Source: Tetracentron sinense (Eukaryota > Streptophyta > Magnoliopsida > Trochodendrales > Trochodendraceae). From it: a DNA stretch of 64,000 nt. This document shows, in pieces, positions 23,614 to 34,466 of the stretch; the stretch's first letter is position 1, and the number at the start of each line of letters is the position of its first letter. Location: contig CM026570.1 of the NCBI GenBank assembly GCA_015143295.1, positions 27,473,250-27,537,249 of the forward strand, read 5' to 3'. Made by a program: the position numbers and the translations under genes. The notes below the pieces were generated by a model. It had not been told where the DNA came from. It searched no databases and was given only the letters and a program-made list of their open reading frames with translations.

Positions 23614-24518
23614 TTAGCTTACCTTGTATACTCTTGCAGGATGGTTTGAAGGATAAGTCACGTCGCCAATTTTGAAGCCCAGGGCTTCTTTCAATCCGAC
23701 TATGCATGCCTCATAGTCTGTTTCGTTGTTTGAACATCTGAATTTCAGCTTGGCTGAGATGGGGAGGTGGGCCCCCTTAGGTGAGATAAAGACATGTCCA
23801 TGACTGTTAGCGGCTCCGTCGAAGTATAACTCACAACCGAGGTATTGCTGCTCTACTGATTCTGTATATAGGATGACTTCATCTAGAAACCGATCATGTA
23901 CTAAGATGTAGTCTTGTGCTAGACTGTGGGCCAAATGATCTACAATCGCCTACCTCTTGATTGACTTCTAAGTCATGTACGTGATGTAAAATTCAGATAA
24001 CATCATAAGCCATTGAGCTATCCTCCCGTTAGTGGCTGGTTTTTCTAGTATGTACTTAAGTGGATCCATCCGGGATATTAGGATTACCGGGTAAGAAAGC
24101 AGATAGTACCGTAGACACTGAGTAGCCCAAATCAGTGCCAGACAAGTCTACTCGAGCGGGCTACTCTAGCAAGCGCTTATTGATGTAGTAAATGATTTGC
24201 TCTGTTCTTCCTGTCTAGTCATGCTGTGCTAGGACGCACCCCATGGAGGTTTCTTGTACTGAGATGTATAGTAGCAATGGTCATCCCGGTGTAGGAGGCA
24301 CAAGTACTGGAGGATGGAGAAGATACTGCTTTATTCTATCAAAGGCTTCCTGGCACTCGTCTATCCAGACCGTTAGTACGTTCTTCTGGAGAAGCTTGAA
24401 GATCAGCTCGTATATCGGAGTGAACTGAGAGATCAATTTACTGATGTACTGAATTCTGTCGAGGAACCAGTGAATTTCCTTTTTAGTTTGAGGAGTTGGC
24501 ATTTCAATGATAGCTTTG
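23614..24518 (-). pseudogene. pol: Tat-2 RT thumb and RNase H, decayed
   Basis: On the minus strand 24502-24281 reads PQTKKEIHWFLDRIQYISKL and CQEAFDRIKQYLLHPPVLVP, the RT connection region; 23934-23614 reads LYFDGAANSHGHVFISPKGA with an RNase H start and DYEACIVGLKEALG. Between them lie stops and frame changes (24100-24240 has the ISRMDPLKY-like block). The segment joins directly to 42596-42115 when Tat-1 is removed: GIEIDPAKA at the far side, then the MPTPQTK end here. Target bases GCTTT (24519-24523) precede Tat-1. Confidence 0.85.
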
Positions 24519-25129
24519 GCTTTTGTGAGTACCAGAATTTTAACCTCCCTTCCCGATCAGGATAAATCTGATAAGGAATAGTGATAAATTACAATTGGGT
24601 TGTGAGTCGCCACCTATCTTATTCTGGGGGAAATAGGTCCCTGAAATTGTTGGATAAGGCATAGTCTGGAAGTCAGAGGTCAGGGTAAGGGATTGAGTTG
24701 AGTTAGGGGAAGGTGTTAGACACCCCTAAGCTCCCATTCGAAGATGGTTACCTACTCCCTAAGTCTGAATTAAATAAAAGAAACCATATAAGAAGTTTGA
24801 AATTTGATCTATATGTTAAGCAGATATAATATTAATAGAAATAAATGAATTAAGATAGGCAGGATAAGAATGAAATAGGGATTCTCTCCTAGGAGAGCTG
24901 AACCCGATCAGGGTTGCCTACATATCCACTGTAAGTGGAATCAAGCCACACGTAGTTCCAGAAAGGAGTTGATGGTTTGAGTTGATTTGATTGGACTGGG
25001 TTGTGGGTGATTGAAAGGTTTGATGGTTCTTGTTCCTATTTAAGGAGCGATGTGGCCTTTTAAGCTCGTGCTGAGGAGCGAATGGATTTTGCCGGTGTGA
25101 AACGGAACTAGGGTTCAGATGAGGGTTTA

Positions 25130-25950
25130 GCTGGGGTTTGGCTTAGTTGACTTAGGGTTCAACTGGGTTTTAATCAAAGATTAACTAAGGTTAACCAAAG
25201 TTTAACTAGGGTTTAACTAGAATTAACTGGGGCTTAATCAGGGTTTAACTATAATTAACTGGGGTTTAACTAAGGATTTAACTGGGGTTTAACTGGAGTT
25301 TAACTAAGATTAACTGGGATTTAACTAGGGTTTAACTAGAGTTAACTAGGATTTAACTGGGGTTTAACTAGGGTTTAACTATAATTAACTGGGGTTTAAC
25401 TAGGATTTAACTAGAGTTAACTAGGATTTAACTAGGGTTTAACTAGGTTTAACCAAGGTTAACTAGGGTTTAACTAGAATTAACTAGGGTTTAACCAAGG
25501 TTTAACTAGGGTTTAACTATAATTAACTGGAATTAATTAGGATTTAACTGGGGTCAACTAGGGCTTTAACTGGGGCTTAACTAAGATTAACTGGGATTTA
25601 ACTAGGGTTTAACTAGAGTTAACTAGGATTTAACTGGGATTTAACTGGGGTTTAACTATAATTAACTGGGGTTTAACTATAATTAACTGGGATTTAACTA
25701 GGGTTTAACTAGAGTTAACTAGGATTTAACTAGGGTTTAACTAGTTTTAACCAAGATTTAACTAGGGTTTAACTATAATTAACTAGGATTTAACTATAAT
25801 TAACTGGGATTTAACTATAATTAATTGGAATTAATTAGGATTTAACTGGGGTTTAACTAGAATTAACTGGGATTTAACTAGAGTTAACTAGGGTCTAATC
25901 AGGGTTTAACTAGGGTTAACTGGGGCTTAAGTTTGGATTAACTAGGGTTA
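25130..25950. repeat. Telomere-like 11-bp tandem array in Tat-1 3' LTR
   Basis: About 70 imperfect units of GGRTTTAACTA or its variant ATAATTAACTG, in mixed order. The core TAGGGTTTA overlaps the plant telomere repeat TTTAGGG but the period is 11, not 7. Confidence 0.85.
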
Positions 25951-25954
25951 AGCT

Positions 25955-26310
25955 AGTTTTGAGCCGGGATTCGGGCAGGGGTTCGACTAGGCAAGGCTAG
26001 TTTTTGAACCGGGATTTGGGCAGGGATTCGACTAGGCGGGACTAGTTTTGAACTGGGATTTGGGCAAGGATTCGACTAGGCGGGGCTAGTTTTGAATCGG
26101 GATTTGCGCAGAGGTTCGACTAGGCGAGGCTAGTTTTGAACCGAGATTTGGGTAGAGGTTCGACTAGGCGAGGTTAGTTTTGAACCGGGATTTGGGCAAA
26201 GGTTCGACTAGGCGAGGCTAGTTTTGAACCGGGATTTGGGCAGAGGTTCGACTAGACGATGCTAGTTTTGAACCGGGATTTGGGCAGAGGTTCGACTAGG
26301 CGAGGCTTAG
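25955..26310. repeat. 43-bp tandem array in Tat-1 3' LTR
   Basis: About eight copies of a unit containing GAACCGGGATTTGGGCAGAG followed by GTTCGACTAGGCGAGGCTAG. Confidence 0.85.
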
Positions 26311-26542
26311 CAGTCTAAACTAGGAATTAAAGACTAAACCTGAAATTAAGCAATTAATAAAGCAAAAAAAATTGAAAGCAAGACTAGGGATAGAGGGATT
26401 ACCTACCCAAAAATACGGTGAATTTTTGAACAAAGTGGGATTCTCCAAAAAAAGAAAAAAAATCCAAACTTAGAAAATCCTTAGGTAAAAACCAAGGAGA
26501 GAGGGGTGAAGAATGGTGTCTTTTGAAGGAAGGGAGGGGGGG

Positions 26543-26550
26543 TATTTATA
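26543..26550 (-). promoter_or_regulatory. TATA box in Tat-1 3' LTR
   Basis: CACTATAAATACC on the minus strand; identical context at 41388-41395 in the 5' LTR. About 720 bp of U3 lies upstream. Confidence 0.65.
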
Positions 26551-26569
26551 GTGTTTCGGAATAGTGCCC

Positions 26570-26775
26570 ACACCTTTTTAAAGGGCGCGATTTAATATTT
26601 TTTAATGAATAGTAAAGCGGTGTGAACAGTGAGGCGGCAACGCGGATAACACTAAATCCGCGTCTTTTTAAACGGCGAGATTTAATATATTTTATTATGA
26701 ACAAATAAAAATAATAAAAATGAAGTTCGCAGTGCAGGTGGGGCCCACATGGTCCTGCGCCTTTTAAAAAGGTGA
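26570..26775 (-). promoter_or_regulatory. Three-fold U3 repeat of Tat-1 LTR
   Basis: The block CTTTTTAAA, GGCG, GATTTAATAT occurs at about 26573-26605 and 26666-26695, with a weaker third copy (CCTTTTAAAAAGGTGAGATT) at 26758-26778. It is repeated in the 5' LTR at 41418-41625. The position just upstream of the TATA box suggests promoter elements; no factor is known to me. Confidence 0.4.
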
Positions 26776-27267
26776 GATTGCCCCTTAGGGCCTGTTTGGC
26801 CTTTCAAATAACTGATTTTTTGGGTTTTTTTGTTTATACTCCTATTTGCCGAAAAACTGTTTTTATTGTTTTAAGCACATTTTGAGCCCAAAAATAGTCA
26901 AAATTGAACGGGTAAAATCCAGAATAATATTTTAGATAAAACATGAATTTTTCAGAACTTTTTAGGGGCATTTTGGTCATTTTACACTCTAGGGGCATTT
27001 TGGTCATTTTCTACCATTTTAAGTCCAATTTAATCCTAAAAATAGCCAAAATTCATCAAAAAATTTGTAAAATCATTTTGAACCAAATGAAAACTTTTTA
27101 GCACATTTTCAGGGGTATTTTGATCATTTTTCACCCTAAAGGCATTTTGGTCATTTTTCATCATAGGGGTAGTTTTTGAAAATCGAAGCACCTGAAAAGA
27201 GGGTTTTTAAAAGGGTTTTTAGAGGTGTGCAAATAGATTAAGGGGGTGCAAAATTGGGGTGTTTACA

Positions 27268-27282
27268 GTTGCCCCTCTTTGT
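27268..27282 (-). other. Polypurine tract of Tat-1
   Basis: Minus-strand AAAGAGGGGCAAC directly before the LTR start TGTAAACACC. Confidence 0.8.
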
Positions 27283-27509
27283 CGGAGGGTGCGGGCACGT
27301 GAACGACAAAGGTTATAAGACCTCAATTTTGCACATGCGAAAAACTTGTGAGTTTGAAGAAAAAAGAATCAAAAAAAGAAAAAGCTAAATTATGCTTAGA
27401 CTGCCTACCACAAATGGGATCCTAGAGGACAGGGTTGATGGGAAAACCTGTTTAGTTACTAGGGATAGAGAGGAGAAATGGATGGTTCAAACTTCGGTGA
27501 AGTAACATC

Positions 27510-27676
27510 TGAAATGAGGGAAAAAGGGAGAATGACAAGCTTAGGGTCAGCCAGATTGAAAGGGTGGATGACAAGATCGGGGATGTCAACCAGATTGGCA
27601 GGGCGGACGACAAGCTTGGCGATGTCATCCAGATTGAAATGGTGGATGACAAGCTAGGCGATGTCATCCCGATTGA
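27510..27676. repeat. About 38-bp tandem repeat, four units
   Basis: Units contain GGATGACAAGCT and GATGTCATCC, then AGATTGAAA; it lies in the Tat-1 3' UTR beside the longer array. Confidence 0.6.
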
Positions 27677-28505
27677 AATATGCTTTTAGTCTCTTCACAG
27701 GAGAGATTGATTTTGAAATGTTGCTTTTAGCCTCTTCACAGGAGGGATCTGTTTTGCTTTTAACCTCTTCACAGAAGAGATCGATTTTGACGTGTTGCTT
27801 TTAGCCTCTTCACAGGAGGGATCGATTTTGAAGTATTGCTTTTAGCCTCTTCACAGGAGGGATCGCTTTTGAAATATTGCTTTTAGCCTCTTCACAGGAG
27901 GGATCGATTTTGAAGTGTTGCTTTTAGCCTCTTCACAGGAGGGCTCAGTGTTGCTTTTAGCCTCTTCACAGGAGGGATTGATTTTGAAGTGTTGCTTTTA
28001 GCCTCTTCACAGGAGGGATCGGTGTTGCTTTTAGCCTCTTCACAGGAGGGATTGATTTTGAGATGTTTCTTTTAGCCTCTTCACAGGAGGAATCGATTTT
28101 GAAGTGTTGCTTTTAGCCTCTTCACAGGAGGGATCGGTGTTGCTTTTAGCCTCATCACAGGAGGGATCGATTTTGAGATGTTGCTTTTAGCCTCTTCATA
28201 TGAGGGATCGATTTTGAAGTGTTGCTTTTAGCCTCTTCACAGGAGGGATCGGTGTTGCTTTTAGCCTCATCACAGGAGGGATCGATTTTGAGATGTTGCT
28301 TTTAGCCTCTTCATATGAGGGATCGATTTTGAAGTGTTGCTTTTAGCCTCTTCACAGGAGGGGTCGATTTTGAAATGTTGCTTTTAGCCTCTTCAAAGGA
28401 GAGATCGATTTTGAAATGTTGTTTTTAGCCTCTTCACAGGAGGGATCGATTTTCAAATGTTGCTTTTAGCCTCTTCACAGGAGGGATTGATTTTGAAGTG
28501 TGCTA
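27677..28505. repeat. 41-bp tandem array, about 20 copies, Tat-1 3' UTR
   Basis: Unit GCTTTTAGCCTCTTCACAGG followed by AGGGATCGATTTTGAAGTGT. Shorter 32-bp units without GATTTTGAAG alternate in part (27940-28270). Present only once in the window, between the polypurine tract and the end of pol. Confidence 0.9.
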
Positions 28506-29693
28506 AGGATTGAAATTTGGTTATGAGGTTGAAATTGAAATTGAGTTTGAAATTGAAGGTGCGAAATTGAGGATGATCTCACACTTGCTTGGGCTGCTGC
28601 TTCGAATTGAGTTTGAATCGGACTTTGCTGATGCTTTGAGCGATTGTCAAGACAAGGTCGATCTAACCAAATCAAAAATGGATAAAGTTTTTTTTTTGGG
28701 CAAGTCAAACCCTTGCCTTTGAAGCAGTAAAATATGATGACAACAGGTCCTGACCTACTTAGAAACATTGCGCGAAGTAGTGGAAACTAGTTCTGACTTC
28801 CCCACCATATGCTGAATCGCTGCTTACTTTACCCAAGAGCTTGGGATCGCGGTAGTGACAAATTTCTCTGAACCCAAAGATGGATTACTGGGACCGGTAA
28901 GAATCATACCTTTCGGGAACTTGAGGTGACGCCTTCTGCCGGATATTCTGCTCAATCTTATCTCAACTCTTCCCTTTTTTACCCTTGGAATGACCAAGTC
29001 TAGGGGGTCGCATAGTTTTTGCGCATGAGGCCATTTCTGGTTTTCACTCATGCCTGCGAAGTTGATAATGAATTTTTCCCTTTTTTGCCCCTAATAATGA
29101 TATTAGGTCTGGGATGGCATAATTTTTGCGCACCAATGCCATTTCTGGTTATCATTGAGCCTGCGATTTTAAAATGGATTATCACCTCCCATCATTGCCT
29201 TGTGGGTACTTGTATCTTGCTCGAGCACCCATTTATCTGATTGTCTGTACTCTTAACCTCTAGGGGATCTAAGAGGACTTGAGGTAGGACGAAACGTAGG
29301 CTTTGGGGATCCGAATTTTTGGGGCACCCTTTTCTCATTTTCTTGGAACGCATTTTTTTGCAAGCTTTTGCCTTTTTCTTTCTTTTGATTTTTGGCTTTG
29401 TTTTGCTTTGATTTTCCTTTTCTCTATACTTTCATGGAGGCTATTTTTTTTCCTCAACTGGATGATTACTTTGACTGTACCTGAGATTTTCAGGCTGCCT
29501 ACGTACCTTTTGCAGGATCAGGTCATGACGTAGTTCAACTACGGGGGGTGCCCCGGTATAGAAGTGTAGTGAAAGAAAGGCTTGTAAGGCTCAAAGGGTT
29601 AACTAGCGAATTTCTTTGATAAAATTTGAAAAGGTTACAAAAGACGAGGATGAATGATGTCCCAACATGGCCTCCTATCATTTCCCCAATTGA
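28506..29693 (-). other. Tat-1 3' UTR, remaining part
   Basis: A purine-rich stretch of 'gaaattga' words (28510-28560) is followed by sequence shared with Tat-2 (28970-29640 against 1990-2374, 12302-12838 and 14206-14528). That pairing is what identifies those fragments. Open frames here are short and unsupported. Confidence 0.65.
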
Positions 29694-30854
29694 TTAAGAG
29701 TACAGACAATTTCTAAACAAGTTTTCAAGCATAATACTTTTTGACCAGATCCATGTTGACTGGCTCTGGGAGGTCTTCACCGTCCATACGTCCCAGACGA
29801 AGGGCACCACCAGAAAATTTTTACGAACAATGTATGGGCCTTCGTAGGTGGGACAAAATTTCCCTCTTGGATCTCGACGATTGGGTAGCATCTTCCAGAG
29901 CACAAGGTCTCCCACTTCGAGGTCTCGAGGCCTAACTTTTTTGTTAAAGGCTCGCGCCATACGCCTCTGATAGGCTTGTGAATGACTGATGGCCTTCAGT
30001 CATTTTTCCTCAATCAGATTAAGTTGCTCGTACCGTGCTTGGATCCATTCTGCCTCTTCTAGCTCTGCTTCCACAAGGATTCTTAGGGAATGAATTTCTA
30101 CTTCAATTGGTAACACTGCTTCCATCCCATAAGCTAATGAGAATGGTGTTGCCCCAGTCGAAGTGCGGATGTTTGTTCTGTAGGCCATGAGCGCATAAGG
30201 AAGCGTCTCATGCCATGCCGAATATTTGATTACCATCTTCTCAATTATTGTCTTCATGTTTTTGTTGACTGCTTCGACCGCACCATTCGTTTGTGGCCTG
30301 TACGGAGTAGAGTTATGATGCTGGATCTTGAACTTCTCACATAGCTCTACCATCCCTTTGTTGCGAAAGTTGAGAGCATTATCAGTGATAATCTCATACG
30401 GAGCACCATATCTACAAATGATGTCTCTCTTCAAGAACTTCTGAACTGCTACAGCAGTGACATTGGCATAGGAAGCAGCTTCGACCCACTTAGTGAAGTA
30501 ATCGATGGCTACCAGAATAAACCGATGACCATTGGATGCTTTGGGTGCGATCGGACCGATGACATCTATGCCCCAGATCGAGAATGACCAGGGTACGGTG
30601 AGATTATGCAATTCGACAGGTGGTGCATTAATGCAGTTGGCATAGATCTGACACTGGTAGCATCTCTGTACGTGCTTGCAACAATCTGATTCCATAGTAG
30701 TCCAATAATAGCCCAGTCTCAGAATTTTCTTGGATAACATCAACCCATTCATGTGTGGCCCACAGACTCCCCCATGAACTTCTTCCACAACTTTAGCTGC
30801 TTCTGATGCATCTAAACATCGTAACCATACCAAGTTTGATGATCTTTTGTACAA
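29694..30854 (-). pseudogene. pol: Tat-1 integrase, nonsense mutations only
   Basis: In one frame the HHCC site (EEVHGGVCGPHMNG, CYQCQIYAN), the catalytic triad (GIDVIGP; ITDNALNFRNKGM; RPQTNGAVEAVNKNM) and MAYRTNIRTSTGATPF are intact to 30003. A TGA at 30002-30000 follows NLIEEK, where a CGA (Arg) codon in relatives would read on into LKAISHSQAYQRRMARAFNKKVRPRD. The C-terminal part then runs to 29694 (GDLVLWKMLPNRRDPRGKF, TYEGPYIV). This domain integrates the cDNA. All three acidic residues are kept. The two halves are in the same frame, so only the nonsense codon interrupts them; after VRKN the end looks frame-shifted against Tat relatives. Confidence 0.9.
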
Positions 30855-32957
30855 AACCCCTGCAGAGAGGATAAACTAAATAGCTAACCGCCTGAGTGCT
30901 CTCCTTTCAATCTTGGTAGCTTCCAAAGGGAAGGTTCCTTCGGCCAAATATTGCTTGATCTCGATGTACCAAGGCTTCTCATCTGATTGTTCTTCTATCT
31001 CCAAACAATAAGCTGGCCTGTCTTACTGTAGGATCTCGATTGGTCTTACATCAATACCTCCTGGGATCTGAATCATCGAGGCTAGAGTGGCTAGTGCATC
31101 TGTAAATCGATTATGGGACCCTGGTCTATGACAGAAAGTGATCCTCTTGAACTTCGTGATCAAAACCTTGAGACATGCCAGATAAGGAATCAATTTGGCC
31201 TCTTTGATGGCCCAAAATTCGTTCGCATGATAAACTACTAACGATGAATCACCATATACATCTACTTCTTATACGCCCATGTCAAAAGCTTCGCTCAAGC
31301 TAGCTATACAAGCTTCGTACTCCGCAACATTGTTTGAGCATGGAAATTTTAGCTTGACTGCTATTGGGAAGTGAGCCCCAGATGGAAAGATCAATACTGC
31401 TCCCGCTCCTCTACCTTGACTATTTGCTGCCCCATCGAAATATAACTCCCAGTCGAACGGCTCTAACTCTTCTCCTTCTGCAAAGAGAATGGCTTCGTCT
31501 GGAAACTGATCATGCACTGAGATATAGTCATATGACGAATGATAAGCCAGGTGGTCAGCAATCGCCTGTCCTTTGATTGACTTCAGAGTCATATAAGTGA
31601 TGTCAAATTCTGAAAGCATCATCAACCAACGGGCTATTCTCCTTATAGTCGTTGGTTTTTCTAAGAGATATTTCAAGGGGTCCATCCGAGATATCAGAAT
31701 TACAGGATATGCCAGAAGGTAATGCCTGAGACGCTGAGAAGCCCAAACTAAAGCCAAGCAAGTTTTCTCCAACAGACTGTATCTTTCTTCGTATTCCAGA
31801 AGTCGTTTACTAATGTAGTAAATCGCTTGCTCTTTTCTACCAGAATCATCATGCTGAGCTAAAATACACCCCATGGAGGTATACTGTACTGAAATATACA
31901 ATAGCAGTGGTCGGCCGAATGTCAGGGGAACCAGAACTGGGGGTGTAAGAAGGTACTTCTTGATTTTGTCAAAAGCCTGTTGACATTCTTCTGACCAGAC
32001 AGTGGGTACATTCTTCCTGAGAAGTTTAAAAATGGATTCGCAAATTGGAGTGAGTTGCGCTATGAATCTGCTGATATATTGAATTCTGCCAAGAAAACCT
32101 CGAATTTCCTTCTCAGTTTGATGTGCAGGCATGTCAATAATAGCTTTTGCCTTTGAATGGTCAATTTCAATGCCTCTTCTGCTTACAATAAATCCTAGGA
32201 GCCTTCCCGAAGTGGTGCCAAAGACACACTTGGCGGGGTTTAACTTTAACCCAAATTTTCTAAGTCTATTACAGAATTTTCTTAGGTTAGTCGGATGATC
32301 TTCAGCCTTTATGGATTTGACAATCATGTCATCCACATATATTTCTGTCTCCTTGTGAATCATGTCATGAAACAATGCAGTCATAGCTCTCTGATAGGTT
32401 GCCCCAGCGTTTTTGAGCCCAAACGGCATAACTCGATAGCAGAAAGTACCCTAGGGAGTGATGAATGCAGTCTTATTCATATCCTCTTCAGCTATCTTAA
32501 TCTGGTTATATCCTGAGAATCCATCCATGAAGGAAAGTGTCTCATGGCCTGCTGTATTATCGATCAGTACATCAATGTGTGGGAGGGGAAAATTATCTTT
32601 AGGACTGGTTTTGTTCAAATTTCTATAATCAACACACATCCTGACCTTTCCGTCCTTCTTTGGTACTGGTACGATGTTGGCAAGCCAATCAGTGTATGAT
32701 GCTACTATCAAGAACCCTGCATTGATTTGTTTTTCGACTTCTTCCTTAACCTTCTGTGACCACTCCGGCCTCATTCTTCTAACCTTCTGACGAATCGGTT
32801 TCATGTCTGGATGCAAGGGGAGTCTGTGAACTACTAGATCTGCATCGAGTCAGGGCATATCTTCATAAGACCAAGCAAAAACATCTTGGTATTCACGAAG
32901 AAATTCGATCATGGTGGTCCTCTACTCAAGACTCAGCGAAGTGCCAATTTTCACATA
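30855..32957 (-). pseudogene. pol: Tat-1 reverse transcriptase and RNase H, broken by stops
   Basis: The frame starts YVKIGTSLSLE, with stops near 32930 and at the GEDMP-type site (TGA about 32848), then runs HPDMKPIRQKVRRMRPEW, CVDYRNLNKTSPKDNFPLPH and stops TAG at 32453-32451 in ITP*GTFCYRVMPFGLKNAG, where Trp (TGG) is universal. RT continues with the catalytic IYVDDMIVKS and RNase H with LYFDGAANSQGRGAGAV and AEYEACIASL. Further stops: TAA 31271-31269, one near 31025 and TAG near 30888. All keep the same frame. RT and RNase H make the cDNA; the copy cannot do so. Confidence 0.9.
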
Positions 32958-33139
32958 GGGTCGTCATCAGATCCAAGATTTATAGTCTCGGAATCCTCCA
33001 CACTAGGTTCTATTTCCCTCTTGCTTCGCTCTAAAAGGTCAAGGATCTCTTTTGGAGGTTCCTCTTCCTGCTCTTCATCAGATTCTACTTCCAAGAGTTC
33101 AAGCTCGATTGACGGATTATTCGTGGTTTGAACAATTCC

Positions 33140-33428
33140 CTATTCAAACCAATGGTTTTAATTTAGTATTTGTTTGAATTTTTTGGGCACACTCGATGAA
33201 ATAAGAAAGAAAACTTTGAGAGGCTTCCAATCACTAGTTCTCGTGGTGAGTCTTAGATCACACCATCATAAGCTAAGCAAAAGGAATATTGAGGTTTTTA
33301 GAAAAGCATCACTTATATATTTATATATTCAAAAAGGACTTTACAAGACTCGACTGAAAGTAATTTTTACAGACTCTTCAGCCACTGTGCCTGACAAAAA
33401 AATTTGGTTTGACAAGGTCTTAACTGAC
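33140..33428 (-). other. Candidate intron before RT in Tat-1
   Basis: On the minus strand a donor AAG|GTCAGT (33428) and an acceptor GAATAG|GGAATTG (33140) bound 289 nt that is AT-rich and full of stops in all frames. Splicing would join ...GRAVIVKK to GIVQTTNNPSIELE in phase 0 and continue to SETINLGSDDDP, the usual acidic lead into RT. Ogre elements are known to carry an intron between protease and RT. A one-base frame break near 32958 follows. The sites are predicted by eye. Confidence 0.5.
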
Positions 33429-34466
33429 CTTCTTGACAATCACTGCTCTTCCTTTGGCCACCTCCAGAGTGATGGGTTCGGTCCACCATGATCTTGGGGA
33501 TGAAAAACTTCTCAAATCCTCTTTATCTTCTGAGATGGTGAACACTTCGGCTTCGGCATATTCGAACAAAGCTTCCTCTTGGTCTTCTTTCATCCCTGGG
33601 GTCGTTTCTTCTATCTCCAACTCTTCAAACAGGAGTTATATTCCCATTAGTTCCTCATCTTGGATGCCCCTAGAACTCTTACTTAACACACGTAAGGTAG
33701 GGTTTGAAGGTTCCATGGTTTTGGGTATGGGTGAGATTGCGAGTTCTGGTACCGGGTTGGATATGGGACTGCTAGTTTGGGAAGTGGTAAGATGGTGCAG
33801 GTATTTTCGGATTTCTGCCCCTCCTCTCTTTGGTATGAGCTGTTCCATATAATCCTTCAATGTCGGCTTGTAACCTATCCCGAACCGCGGGGTATAACGA
33901 GAAGGAGTGATGATCTTCTTTATACCTTGATGCCGAACTCCTAAACCCAGACCAGGTTGATATCCCATTCTTGCCATCATCTTGTACTTAGGTGGGATCT
34001 GTCTGGCATTCCTTTCTCTGACCTTGATCTGTGTAATACAATTTACTTCCTCAAACCGCTGAGTTATAAACACTAGCTTTAGCCTTTCTTCTTGAACTTC
34101 CAGAATGGAATAAAATAAACTTTCTGAGGGGATCAGCTGGTCTCCTAGGATAAACTTTATCCTCTGATGTAGCGTGGATGGTACTGGCTTGGCCATATGG
34201 ATCCATGGTCTTCCAAGGAGTAAAGTGAAGGATGCCGGGACATCCACTACTTGGAAATCGATGAGAAAATCTACCGGCCCGATAGTAACATTCAAATTCA
34301 CATCACCGAGGTTCTGCCACGTAGAATTATCAAATGTCCGGATCGTCATAGGCCTTTTATTCACATGACTTAAATCTAGACCAATGCTCTGCAATGTGTT
34401 CAAAGTACAAACATTCAGTCCTGAGCCATTGTCAATCAAGACTGAAGAAAGGTGCTTCCCCTGCAA
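33429..34466 (-). pseudogene. pol: Tat-1 protease with G-patch region
   Basis: Retropepsin-type protease with the active site LIDNGSGLNVCTLNTL (family pattern D-N/S/T-G-S), the second strand IDFQVVDVPASFTLLLGRPWIH, and then a G-patch: MARMGYQPGLGLGVRHQGI and TPRFGIGYKPT. G-patch sequences next to the protease are seen in Tat elements and bind RNA. A TAA at 33638-33636 (after DEELMGI) breaks the frame, which continues as LLFEELEIEETTPGM to VIVKK at the intron donor. The upstream gag frame reaches VVCRG in another frame, so a one-base shift separates gag from protease near 34465. The listed start is the first open codon after that shift, not a true start. Confidence 0.85.

Larger units (their letters stand above)
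24524..27267 (-). repeat. 3' LTR of Tat-1
   Basis: Begins TGTAAACACCCC and ends TACTCACA in element orientation. It contains the TATA box (26543-26550), a telomere-like 11-bp array (25130-25950) and a 43-bp array (25955-26310), both downstream of the TATA box and therefore transcribed. Confidence 0.95.

Noticed and set aside
25130..25950. Interstitial telomere
   Set aside because: The period is 11 bp with AACTA spacers, and the array is duplicated exactly within both LTRs of Tat-1, so it belongs to the retrotransposon.
22538..28505. CRISPR array
   Set aside because: The tandem repeats have no unique spacers of constant length, no cas genes are present, and the elements are from a plant genome.
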